DNA from: Winogradskyella jejuensis
GTDB taxonomy: Bacteria > Bacteroidota > Bacteroidia > Flavobacteriales > Flavobacteriaceae
Length of the DNA stretch: 64,000 bases
Direction of reading: 5' to 3'
NCBI RefSeq assembly: GCF_900129745.1
Contig: NZ_FQWS01000001.1
Span: forward strand, 868,001-932,000
The notes under the pieces are model-generated. The model ran no database searches. It was not told where the DNA came from and was given only the letters and a program-made list of their open reading frames with translations. Position 1 is the stretch's first letter. Each line of letters opens with the position of its first letter. This document shows positions 8,163 to 15,781 of the stretch, piece after piece. A program made the translations under genes and the position numbers.

Positions 8163-9296
8163 TTGTCTTTAAAAACCGAAATATTTGATGGTGTAAAAAA
8201 GATTCCTCAAGCCTATTGGGATAGCCTCAAGTGCTGTAAAAACATTTACTATTCTCCTGAATTCTTAGAGGCTTTTGAAATAGCAAACAAAGACATTGCC
8301 TTTAACTATGTTTTTATTACCCGAAACGGAGAAGCTATTGCTTTTGCAAACACCCAACTAGTAACTATTGGTGTTGAAACCATTACCAAAAATATTAGGA
8401 TGAATGCCTGGGCAAAACGAAATATTAATCGTTTGTTTTGTGACAATAGCATTAGAATTCTCTTCTGTGGAAACATTTTTTTAAGTGGCGAATACGGTAC
8501 ATTTCTAAAAGAAGGTGAAGAAAAAATTGAAACTTTTGAATGTCTAGCCGAAGGCATTAGACGCTTATCTGAATCTCTAAAAAGGCTTCACGGTTTGTTT
8601 GTAAAAGACTTTAAAAACGAATCTCTTTACATTACAAAACATCTAGACAAGTTTGGGTATACACCTATGCAAGTAGAGCCCAACATGATTATTCAACTAA
8701 AACCCGAATGGCAAACTTTTGAAGATTATAAAACCGCTCTTAAATCTAAATACCGGGTAAAAGCCAATAAGGCCGATTCTAAAAGTGAGCTTTTGGTTTC
8801 AAAAAAATTCAGCAAAGATGATATAGAAACCTATAAAATCCAACTTCAAGAACTTTATCAAAACACCATAGATAATGCCGATTTTAATGCTCAGATTTTA
8901 GATTTAAACACCTACACCTATCTCAAAGAAAGTTTCTCTGAAGAGTTTACGGTGATTGGTTATTTTCTAGAAAACAAACTTGTTGGCTTCTTATCTGCTA
9001 TGAAAAACGGAGATAATCTTGATGCGCATTTTATAGGTATTGATTACAGCAGGAATAAAGCGTTTGGCATTTATCCTCGTATCCTTAACGACTATGTAAG
9101 ACTTGGTCTATCAACCAATGTAAAGCGTATTAACTTGGGTCGTACAGCTTCAGAGATTAAGAGTACACTCGGCGCTCAACCCGAAGCATTAACATGCTAT
9201 TTTAAACACAAAAGAGCCTTCCCAAATAAAATGATAAGACCCTTTGTAAAGAATGTATCTATAAAGACATTTAAACAGCATCAGCCATTTAAATAG
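8163..9296 (+). CDS. GNAT/FemAB-like acyltransferase
   Basis: This 377-residue protein uses a TTG start at 8163 (TTG TCT TTA AAA), two bases after the EamA stop, so it is probably the third gene of that unit. The N-terminal half carries YSPEFLEAFEIANKDI and a beta-rich stretch; the C-terminal half (LVGFLSAMKNGDNLDAHFIGID, INLGRTASEIKSTLGAQPEAL) fits the acyl-CoA-binding half of the GNAT-like Acetyltransf_6/FemAB superfamily. Such proteins transfer acyl or aminoacyl groups, often to cell-wall or lipid precursors. The substrate is unknown. Its 3' end overlaps the convergent thioesterase gene by 8 bp. Confidence 0.75.
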   Translation: MSLKTEIFDGVKKIPQAYWDSLKCCKNIYYSPEFLEAFEIANKDIAFNYVFITRNGEAIAFANTQLVTIGVETITKNIRMNAWAKRNINRLFCDNSIRILFCGNIFLSGEYGTFLKEGEEKIETFECLAEGIRRLSESLKRLHGLFVKDFKNESLYITKHLDKFGYTPMQVEPNMIIQLKPEWQTFEDYKTALKSKYRVKANKADSKSELLVSKKFSKDDIETYKIQLQELYQNTIDNADFNAQILDLNTYTYLKESFSEEFTVIGYFLENKLVGFLSAMKNGDNLDAHFIGIDYSRNKAFGIYPRILNDYVRLGLSTNVKRINLGRTASEIKSTLGAQPEALTCYFKHKRAFPNKMIRPFVKNVSIKTFKQHQPFK

Positions 9297-9780
9297 ATAT
9301 ATTTTTTGGTTTCACACCATGTTTACGCGTATCTTCTTTTGTAAGTGTTTTATAACTTTCAGATTTAGGAAATTTATCAGCCAATTTAAGTAAATTTTCT
9401 GGGAGTCCGCAAAGCTTTCTCGTTTTTATGTCAATCCATCCGCCTTGCATTTCGCAATGTGCTAAATTTTCGCCTTTATGGTTGTAAAAATTATGTTCAA
9501 ACATAAAAAACATGCCGTCCTCACTTAATCCAGAAACTTCAATAGTTACCGTAATTGGAGTACCAATAAACGACTCTTTAAAATAATACATATGCTCATA
9601 AAATACCACTGGGCCAATACCATTTTTAAGAATTTCTTTCATCGAAAATCCCTGTTCTGCGAAGAAAGACATACGCGCATGACTCATAAAATTAGTATAT
9701 GCAGAATTGGCTAAATGCCCATTTGCATCGACATCGCTCCAACGTATTTCAAATTGTTTTTTGTACATAATTGCTTTCAT
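9289..9780 (-). CDS. Acyl-CoA thioesterase (4HBT hot-dog fold)
   Basis: The protein of about 163 residues matches the 4-hydroxybenzoyl-CoA thioesterase type. It has FEIRWSDVDANGHLANSAYTNFM with the catalytic Asp in SDVDANGH, then a long central helix, and repeated strands VVFYEHMYYFKESFIG and MFFMFEHNFYNHKGE. It should hydrolyse acyl-CoA or acyl-ACP thioesters in the cytosol. Three possible ATGs lie at 9789, 9780 and 9768. A TAnnTTTG box at 9801-9794 puts the transcript start near 9787, so 9789 is unlikely; 9780 is used here and 9768 (MYKKQFEIRW) remains possible. Either gives a very short leader. Confidence 0.85.
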   Translation of the reverse strand: MKAIMYKKQFEIRWSDVDANGHLANSAYTNFMSHARMSFFAEQGFSMKEILKNGIGPVVFYEHMYYFKESFIGTPITVTIEVSGLSEDGMFFMFEHNFYNHKGENLAHCEMQGGWIDIKTRKLCGLPENLLKLADKFPKSESYKTLTKEDTRKHGVKPKNISI

Positions 9781-9793
9781 TTTAATCAAGCTG

Positions 9794-9801
9794 CAAAGAT
9801 A
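9794..9801 (-). promoter_or_regulatory. Promoter -7 box of the thioesterase gene
   Basis: The minus strand reads TATCTTTG, a full match to TAnnTTTG. It lies only 14 bp from the start codon, so the mRNA would have almost no leader. Confidence 0.55.
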
Positions 9802-9823
9802 AAATTAAAAGCGTTCTATTTTG

Positions 9824-9831
9824 TACCTTTG
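9824..9831 (+). promoter_or_regulatory. Promoter -7 box of the yicC-gmk-nadD operon
   Basis: TACCTTTG matches TAnnTTTG. Transcription would begin near 9838, leaving about 20 nt before the ATG at 9858. Confidence 0.6.
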
Positions 9832-9857
9832 GCCAACTTTAAAAGTTCGTGTATTAT

Positions 9858-10715
9858 ATGATACAATCAATGACCGGTTATGGGAAATCTGTTCTTCAGC
9901 TTCCTACCAAAAAAATAACTATAGAATTAAAATCCCTTAACAGTAAAAATCTTGACCTTAATGTGCGTATACCATCGATGTACCGCGCAAAAGAGCTTGA
10001 TGTAAGAAAAACCATAGCAAAACACTTGGTAAGAGGAAAGATTGATTTTTCGCTATATGTTGAAGTCACTGGCGAAGACACCAGTTCAAAAATCAATAAA
10101 ACGGTTGTTAAAGAATATATTAATCAGCTGAAAGATGTTGTTGACGGTGATGAGACTGAACTTTTAAAAATGGCCATTCGTTTACCTGATGCTGTTACTA
10201 CTGAGCGTGATGATATTGATGAAGACGAATGGAAAGCTATACAGAATGAAATAAACACAGCTTTAGAGCATATAAAAACCTACCGTAAAGACGAAGGCCA
10301 GACGCTTAAACAAGATTTTGAAAACCGTGTCGTGACCTTAAGAGATTTGCTGAATAAGGTGATAGAAATGGACCCAGACCGTATTGATGGTGTTAGAGCT
10401 CGCTTAGAAAAAGGCATTGCTGATATTAAAGAAAAGGTAGATGAGAACCGTTTTGAGCAAGAACTTGTTTACTACATCGAAAAATTTGATATTACCGAAG
10501 AAAAAGTAAGACTAGATAATCACTTAAATTATTTCATCTCTTCATTAAACTCTGATGATTCTAACGGCAAAAAGCTAGGCTTTATTTCTCAAGAAATAGG
10601 TCGTGAGATTAACACAATTGGGTCTAAGTCTAACTATGCACCAATGCAAAAGCTGGTGGTACAAATGAAGGATGAGTTAGAAAAAATAAAAGAACAAATG
10701 CTTAATGTGCTTTAA
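9858..10715 (+). CDS. YicC/YloC-family endoribonuclease
   Basis: Starting at the ATG at 9858 gives MIQSMTGYGKSV, the hallmark N-terminus of the family; the frame from GTG 9849 adds only three residues. The 285-residue product has SLNSKNLDLNVRIP near the start, a long helical middle and the typical end (DNHLNYFISSL, GKKLGFISQEIGREINTIGSKSN). YicC-type proteins are single-strand-specific endoribonucleases acting on mRNA and small RNAs. The gene is followed after 2 bp by gmk, and yicC next to gmk is a widespread arrangement. Confidence 0.93.
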   Translation: MIQSMTGYGKSVLQLPTKKITIELKSLNSKNLDLNVRIPSMYRAKELDVRKTIAKHLVRGKIDFSLYVEVTGEDTSSKINKTVVKEYINQLKDVVDGDETELLKMAIRLPDAVTTERDDIDEDEWKAIQNEINTALEHIKTYRKDEGQTLKQDFENRVVTLRDLLNKVIEMDPDRIDGVRARLEKGIADIKEKVDENRFEQELVYYIEKFDITEEKVRLDNHLNYFISSLNSDDSNGKKLGFISQEIGREINTIGSKSNYAPMQKLVVQMKDELEKIKEQMLNVL

Positions 10716-10717
10716 TA

Positions 10718-11290
10718 ATGAAGGAAGGTAAACTCATCGTGTTTTCAGCGCCATCTGGTTCAGGAAAAACAACTATTGTAAGGCATTTACTTAAACAAGA
10801 AGAACTTAATTTAGAGTTCTCTATTTCTGCAACCTCACGTGAAAAACGAGGTCAAGAAGTACACGGGAAAGATTACTATTATCTATCGCTAAAAGAGTTT
10901 AAAAATAAAATTAAAACCGACGAATTTTTAGAATGGGAAGAAGTCTATCGTGATAATTTTTATGGTACCTTAAAAGAAGAAGTTGAACGTATTTGGGCTA
11001 AAGGCAAACATGTAATTTTTGACATTGATGTCTCTGGAGGTTTGCGTATAAAACGAAAATTTCCAGAACAAACCTTGGCCATTTTTGTAAAACCACCAGA
11101 CTTAAACGAGCTTGTAAAACGACTTAAAGAACGTGGTGAAGAAAGTGAAGAGAAAATAAGTATGCGCGTTTCTAAAGCGCCTGCAGAGTTAGCAACCGCA
11201 CCTTTATTTGATGAGATTGTTATAAACTCAAATTTAGAGGATGCATTAAAAGACGCTTATAACTTAGTTTCAGAATTTTTGAAGAAATAA
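10718..11290 (+). CDS. gmk: Guanylate kinase
   Basis: The 190-residue protein phosphorylates GMP to GDP using ATP, in guanine nucleotide salvage and synthesis. It shows the P-loop SAPSGSGKTTIV at residues 9-20, GMP-binding residues in SATSREKRGQEVHGKDYYYLS, LEWEEVYRDNFYGTLK, and IFDIDVSGGLRIKRKFP. Its length is normal for bacterial guanylate kinases. It follows yicC after 2 bp, so they are cotranscribed. Confidence 0.96.
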   Translation: MKEGKLIVFSAPSGSGKTTIVRHLLKQEELNLEFSISATSREKRGQEVHGKDYYYLSLKEFKNKIKTDEFLEWEEVYRDNFYGTLKEEVERIWAKGKHVIFDIDVSGGLRIKRKFPEQTLAIFVKPPDLNELVKRLKERGEESEEKISMRVSKAPAELATAPLFDEIVINSNLEDALKDAYNLVSEFLKK

Positions 11291-11297
11291 ACTAAAA

Positions 11298-11322
11298 GAT
11301 TCCCGTTTTCAAGGGAAATAAA
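11298..11322 (+). repeat. Short palindromic intergenic repeat (gmk-nadD gap)
   Basis: The sequence AGATTCCCGTTTTCAAGGGAA can pair TTCCC with GGGAA around a short loop. A close relative, AGATTCCCATTTTCATGAGAA, occurs at 11961-11981 after nadD. I recall similar AGATTCCC...GGGAAT elements dispersed in flavobacterial genomes. Its position directly before the nadD ATG means the hairpin would be in the leader of nadD. Confidence 0.55.
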
Positions 11323-11323
11323 T

Positions 11324-11902
11324 ATGAAAGTTGGACTCTATTTTGGAACTTTTAACCCTATACACATAGGGCATCTAACCATTGCTAACCATATGGCAGA
11401 GCATAGCGACTTAGACCAAATTTGGTTTGTAGTCACACCGTTGAGTCCGTTTAAAAAGAAGAGTAGCTTACTTGACAACCGCCAACGTTACGAAATGGTG
11501 TATCGCGCCACCAAAGATTATGACAAGTTACGGCCAAGCGATATAGAATTTGGTCTTAAACAACCCAATTACACTATAGATACGCTGACCTACTTACAAG
11601 AAAAACATCCAGATTATGAGTTTTCTCTAATTATGGGAGAGGATAATTTAAAGAGTTTTCATAAATGGAAAAACTACGAACTTATCCTAGAAAATCATCA
11701 CATCTATGTGTATCCGCGTATTTCTGAAGGAAAAATTGAAACTCAATTTGATGCCCATCCAAAAATCCATCATATCGATGCGCCTATAATGGAAATATCT
11801 TCAACTTTTATTAGAAAGTCTAGAAAGGCTGGAAAAAACATTCGTCCCATGCTTCCAGAACATGTATGGGAATATGTAGATGAAATGAATTTTTACAAAT
11901 AG
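11324..11902 (+). CDS. nadD: Nicotinate-nucleotide adenylyltransferase
   Basis: This 192-residue enzyme adenylates nicotinate mononucleotide to deamido-NAD in NAD synthesis. It has the nucleotidyltransferase signature GTFNPIHIGHL near residue 8 (HIGH-like), FVVTPLSPFKKKSSL, FSLIMGEDNLKSFHKWKNY and the C-terminal ISSTFIRKS motif contacting ATP. Its length is standard for NadD. It lies 33 bp after gmk, with a short palindromic repeat in the gap, and is the last gene of the operon. Confidence 0.95.
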   Translation: MKVGLYFGTFNPIHIGHLTIANHMAEHSDLDQIWFVVTPLSPFKKKSSLLDNRQRYEMVYRATKDYDKLRPSDIEFGLKQPNYTIDTLTYLQEKHPDYEFSLIMGEDNLKSFHKWKNYELILENHHIYVYPRISEGKIETQFDAHPKIHHIDAPIMEISSTFIRKSRKAGKNIRPMLPEHVWEYVDEMNFYK

Positions 11903-11911
11903 TTTCAGAAA

Positions 11912-11984
11912 TTTGATGAGATGCTGAAACAAGTTCAGCTTGACAAGAAAAAAATTGTTTAGATTCCCATTTTCATGAGAATTA
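11912..11984. repeat. Composite REP-like palindromic element between convergent genes
   Basis: Two palindromes sit back to back between nadD and yraN. The first has GCTGAA and TTCAGC around a five-base loop (ATGCTGAAACAAGTTCAGCTTGACA); the second is the imperfect AGATTCCCATTTTCATGAGAATT. Both resemble dispersed intergenic repeats I recall from many bacterial genomes, including flavobacteria. The position between two gene ends suggests use as a bidirectional transcription stop or mRNA end protector. The right end overlaps the last codon region of yraN by 3 bp. Confidence 0.65.
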
Positions 11985-12341
11985 AAAATGATAAAACGCA
12001 TTTTCTAAATGCTCAATCTTATAGTCTCCTTTTTCTTTTACAATAGCAATGATATCAAAACGCACTTCTACATCTAAGTTGTTAACGGTTACGTACTCAT
12101 CAACTGCTTTTACTAAATTTTTAATCTGCTTTGGTTTTACAAAATCTTGTGGGTTTCCAAAGTCTGTAGTTGAGCGTGTTTTTACTTCTACAATAGCAAG
12201 GATATCTTTCTTTTGAGCAATAATATCTACCTCAGCTTTCTCGAAACGGTAATTTCGTGCAACGATGCTGTAATTGTTTTCAATAAGAAAGTCTACCGCT
12301 AATTGCTCTCCCTTTTTACCCAATTCGTTGTGTTGCGCCAT
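11982..12341 (-). CDS. YraN/UPF0102 family endonuclease-like protein
   Basis: The 119-residue protein fits the UPF0102 family in length and motifs: LGKKGEQLAVDFLIENNYSIVARNYRFEKAEVDIIAQKKDILAIVEVKTRS carries the E, D, ExK constellation of the PD-(D/E)XK nuclease fold (VDII and VEVKTR). No activity is firmly established for most members; a role in DNA processing or repair is usually suggested. It is convergent to nadD and separated from it only by a REP-like element. The ATG at 12341 gives the expected MAQHNELGKKGE start. Confidence 0.92.
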   Translation of the reverse strand: MAQHNELGKKGEQLAVDFLIENNYSIVARNYRFEKAEVDIIAQKKDILAIVEVKTRSTTDFGNPQDFVKPKQIKNLVKAVDEYVTVNNLDVEVRFDIIAIVKEKGDYKIEHLENAFYHF

Positions 12342-12406
12342 AACACTAAAATAGAAAAATAGTATTACTTTTAAGACATAATCAAATACTACAATTCATC
12401 AATCTA

Positions 12407-13579
12407 ATGTTTGACTTTCCATTTAGTTTTGGGCAAAAAAGTTCTTTACTGCTTATTTTCTTTTTTCATGGGATAGTGTTTTCGTTTTTATCATTACGAA
12501 AAGGAATCATCCATAGTAATAAAGCAAGTAAATGGTTGAGCTTATTACTGTTCCTTTACGCTATGTATATCACACCTTATATGTTAGGTTATGCGAATTG
12601 GTATTCCGAAAAAATTACTGCAGACATTCTGTTTTTTATACCATTTATGCAGGTATTATTAATTGGGCCCGTGGTGTATTTTTACACCAAAAGCCAATTA
12701 AATTCAGGATTTAAACTTTCAAAAAAAGATTATATTCATTTTGTACCAGCCGTATTATATGCCATATATAGCTTAATAGTTTTTGTTACCGATAAATTAA
12801 TTTTAGACGACTATTATTTCTATGCAGATGGCAGAGATAAGGATATGTCAAATTGGTATCAAGCAACAGGGTTAGTATCAATGGCATTCTATCTTGGCTT
12901 GAGTTTACACTACTATTCAAATTATAAAAAGTTGCTTTTTGACAAAGTTAGTTATGCGGATTCTATTTTGTTTAAATGGATTAGAAACTTCATGATTGCT
13001 TTTTTAGGTATTCTTATGTTACGGGTGCTATTTTTTATTACTAATCCCGAATGGGGCGAATTCGGAAGTCAGTTTTGGCACTATATTGCATTTTCATTTG
13101 TGTTTTATTATATCGCAGTTACTGGCTATAGTAATATTATAAAACAGACTACATTATCCGTTGAAAAATTTAAAGTAGTTAATGTCTTTGAAGATGAAGT
13201 TTCAGTTTTTAAAGATGAAACCTCAACAAATGGTAGTGAAAAAGACCTTACCATATGGAAAGACAAGCTTTCTAAATTAATGACAGAAAATCACTTATTC
13301 GAAAATCCACGTTTAACACTTTCTGATGTCGCTAAAGAATTAAATACTAACACAAAGACCATATCTTCAGTTGTAAATTCAGGTTTTAATATGAATTTTA
13401 ATGACTTCGTCAATCACTATAGAATTGAAGCTGTTAAAGACAAGTTAGATAAAGGTGAGCAAAATACGACTACCCTTTTAGGAATTGCTTTAGATTGTGG
13501 CTTTAATAGTAAAGCTACTTTTAATAGGGCTTTTAAGAAAAGTACAATGCTTTCACCAAAAGATTACTTGGAAAAATAG
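12407..13579 (+). CDS. Membrane-anchored AraC-family regulator
   Basis: The 390-residue protein has six to seven hydrophobic segments in residues 1-240 (for example SSLLLIFFFHGIVFSFLSL, FIPFMQVLLIGPVVYFY, HYIAFSFVFYYIAVTG). A short linker leads to an AraC-type DNA-binding domain in the last 100 residues (LTLSDVAKELNTNTKTISSVVN, LLGIALDCGFNSKATFNRAFKK, LSPKDYLEK). This sensor-in-membrane, AraC-in-cytosol type is common in Bacteroidota. The gene is 84 bp upstream of two serine hydrolase genes on the same strand, which it may control. The signal it senses is unknown. Confidence 0.88.
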   Translation: MFDFPFSFGQKSSLLLIFFFHGIVFSFLSLRKGIIHSNKASKWLSLLLFLYAMYITPYMLGYANWYSEKITADILFFIPFMQVLLIGPVVYFYTKSQLNSGFKLSKKDYIHFVPAVLYAIYSLIVFVTDKLILDDYYFYADGRDKDMSNWYQATGLVSMAFYLGLSLHYYSNYKKLLFDKVSYADSILFKWIRNFMIAFLGILMLRVLFFITNPEWGEFGSQFWHYIAFSFVFYYIAVTGYSNIIKQTTLSVEKFKVVNVFEDEVSVFKDETSTNGSEKDLTIWKDKLSKLMTENHLFENPRLTLSDVAKELNTNTKTISSVVNSGFNMNFNDFVNHYRIEAVKDKLDKGEQNTTTLLGIALDCGFNSKATFNRAFKKSTMLSPKDYLEK

Positions 13580-13593
13580 ATAAAAAATAGGTC

Positions 13594-13641
13594 TCAAATC
13601 GAGATTTGAAGCGTTTCTCATACTTTTTAGACTGATATTTG
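13594..13641 (+). promoter_or_regulatory. Promoter with upstream inverted repeat, first serine hydrolase
   Basis: GATATTTG at 13634-13641 is one base off the TAnnTTTG box and lies 21 bp before the ATG at 13663. TCAAAT at 13594-13599 and ATTTGA at 13604-13609 form a 6-bp inverted repeat with a 4-bp spacer, 24 bp upstream of the box, where an activator could bind. Confidence 0.4.
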
Positions 13642-13662
13642 TGTCATATCAATAATTAAGTC

Positions 13663-15777
13663 ATGAAAAAATCACTTACACTATTCGCTTTATTGATTTC
13701 AATTTCACTAGTTGCCCAACAACAAATAAAACAAATTGATTCCATAGTAAATTCAAAACTTAAGGACTATCATCCTGGTATTGCAGTGGGTATTGTTAAA
13801 AACGGAAAGATTGTTTATGAAAAGTACCGTGGGTTATCAAATTTACAACACCAAATAGACTTCAATGAAAAAACGAGATCGAATATCGCATCTACAGCCA
13901 AACAATTTACAGCCTTAATGATTTTACATTTATCATTAGAGGGAAAACTAAGTTTGGAAGATGATATTCGAAAATACCTTCCTAGTTTATACAAAAACGT
14001 ACAAGAAAAAATTAGAATCAGAAATGTTATCAATCATACGAGTGGAATTCGTGACTATGTAGAACTCCTTGATTTAGAGGGAGACGTTTGGTGGAAGCGG
14101 TTTGGGTTTGATAATGATGATGCTATGGAATTGCTTGCAAAGCAAGAAGAGTTAGGCTTCACCCCAGAGTCAATTAAGTATTACAGCAACTCCAATTATA
14201 TTGTTCTAGCCAAAGTAATTGAAGAAGTTACTGGAAAAAGTTTTAATGAGTATTCAAAAAAGTTCTTCGAAAACTTAGGTATGAATGAGACTTCGTTTGT
14301 TGAACGATATATGAAAGTAATTCCCAACAGAGCAAACCCTTACTCAGACTGGGGAAGAGGAGAATGGTGGGAGGTTCCTACTGTGACAAAAACAAATGGA
14401 GAGGGATTTCTATTTACTACTTTAAGAGATCAGTTACACTTCGAACAAGCTGTTCAAAATGCAAATTACAACAACAATATACTGCTCATTAAAAGTCAGC
14501 AACCTATTCCAAATAGTAAAATAAAGAGATATGGTTTTGGATTAGAACTTGAAAATCGATTCAATAGAAAAGCAGTGCATCATTCTGGAGGCACCTACGG
14601 TTTTCATTCTCAAACATATCGATTTCCTGAAGAAAAATTATCCATTTTTATCATGAGTAATAATGGAAACATCAGTAGTAATTTAATTGCGAAAGAAATT
14701 GCCAATCTGATACTTCCAAAAGTGGAAAAGAAAGATCAATATGACCAACTATTTTATGCCAATAGAAAAGAAAAAGAAACTCTGGAAATTTCGGGTACCT
14801 ATTCATACCCAAGTGAAGGCAAAATGGTTGAGATCATAGAAAAAGAAGGAAAGACCTATTGGAAAGAAAAGAATTTTACAATAGAACTAGTCTCTGTGGG
14901 TAAAAATTCTTTTTTAGAGAAAAACAATCCTAAATTAAAAGTTCTTTTTTACGAAAATGAAATGATAGAATTCTACCCTTCAGGAAAGACTATAGTTTAT
15001 AAAAAAAGAAAGGAATTACCAGCATCATTCTCTGATTTAGAAGGATTTGTTGGTAAGTATACCAACAATGAATTAGGTATTGATTTTCAACTAAAATTAA
15101 CAAAAGATTATACGCTAAAATTAAAGCTCTCGAATGAAAAAAGATTTGTAGACGTTACCATGTACAACCGAACCTATTTAACGACTAATAATTTTTTCTT
15201 GAAGGTTCAAAGAGATCCCTTTAAAAGAGTTTCAGAAATATTACTCACCTATGGAAGGGCCAAAAATATTAGATTTAAAAAGAAAACGAATTTGAAATTT
15301 CAGCCAAAGATAGAGACTGACAATGGTTCTATTAATGTAACTACTATTGGGTCGAGAAATGGAGACACTTCTGATATTCTATTAACAAAAAACTACGCCA
15401 ATGGAAACGAGATTTGGTATAAGCGATTTGGAGGAAAAGCTTGGGACAAAGCAAATTCAATAATAGATACAGAAGATGGGTATCTAATTGTTGGCTCAAC
15501 AAGTTCTTTTGGAAAAGGGAACTACGATATGTACGTGATTAAAACCGACAAGAAAGGAAATAAACTATGGCAAAACACCTATGGAGACTTTTACAATGAG
15601 TACGGTTACATGGCAGAAAAAACCGAAACTGGTTATTTGATTAAGGGAACCATTCAAAAATGTTCCTCCAATACAGATATTTTTAATAGAAAATGCTCTA
15701 CCAATGTATGGTTTGTTTCTATTGATGAAAACGGAAAAGAAATCTCAAACAAAGTTCTTGAAGAAATTGAAAACTAA
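13663..15777 (+). CDS. Secreted class C beta-lactamase-fold hydrolase with C-terminal propeller-like extension
   Basis: The 704-residue protein starts with a signal peptide ending near LVAQ. Residues about 25-345 are a class C beta-lactamase/PBP4*-type domain with the nucleophile motif S77-T-A-K80 (IASTAKQFTA), Y174-S-N176 and the HSGG box at 307-310. Substrates of the family vary (peptidoglycan peptides, esters, D-amino peptides), so no antibiotic resistance should be assumed. After a linker, residues about 560-690 show propeller-like blades (WYKRFGGKAWDKANSIIDT, GYLIVGSTSSFGKGNYDMYVIKTDKKGN). No T9SS sorting domain follows. The neighbour 4 bp downstream is a paralogue without the extension. 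Confidence 0.85.
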   Translation: MKKSLTLFALLISISLVAQQQIKQIDSIVNSKLKDYHPGIAVGIVKNGKIVYEKYRGLSNLQHQIDFNEKTRSNIASTAKQFTALMILHLSLEGKLSLEDDIRKYLPSLYKNVQEKIRIRNVINHTSGIRDYVELLDLEGDVWWKRFGFDNDDAMELLAKQEELGFTPESIKYYSNSNYIVLAKVIEEVTGKSFNEYSKKFFENLGMNETSFVERYMKVIPNRANPYSDWGRGEWWEVPTVTKTNGEGFLFTTLRDQLHFEQAVQNANYNNNILLIKSQQPIPNSKIKRYGFGLELENRFNRKAVHHSGGTYGFHSQTYRFPEEKLSIFIMSNNGNISSNLIAKEIANLILPKVEKKDQYDQLFYANRKEKETLEISGTYSYPSEGKMVEIIEKEGKTYWKEKNFTIELVSVGKNSFLEKNNPKLKVLFYENEMIEFYPSGKTIVYKKRKELPASFSDLEGFVGKYTNNELGIDFQLKLTKDYTLKLKLSNEKRFVDVTMYNRTYLTTNNFFLKVQRDPFKRVSEILLTYGRAKNIRFKKKTNLKFQPKIETDNGSINVTTIGSRNGDTSDILLTKNYANGNEIWYKRFGGKAWDKANSIIDTEDGYLIVGSTSSFGKGNYDMYVIKTDKKGNKLWQNTYGDFYNEYGYMAEKTETGYLIKGTIQKCSSNTDIFNRKCSTNVWFVSIDENGKEISNKVLEEIEN

Positions 15778-15781
15778 AAAA

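Noticed and set aside
15704-15781. Upstream start for the second serine hydrolase
   Set aside because: It lies inside the upstream gene and adds 26 residues ahead of a clear lipoprotein signal.
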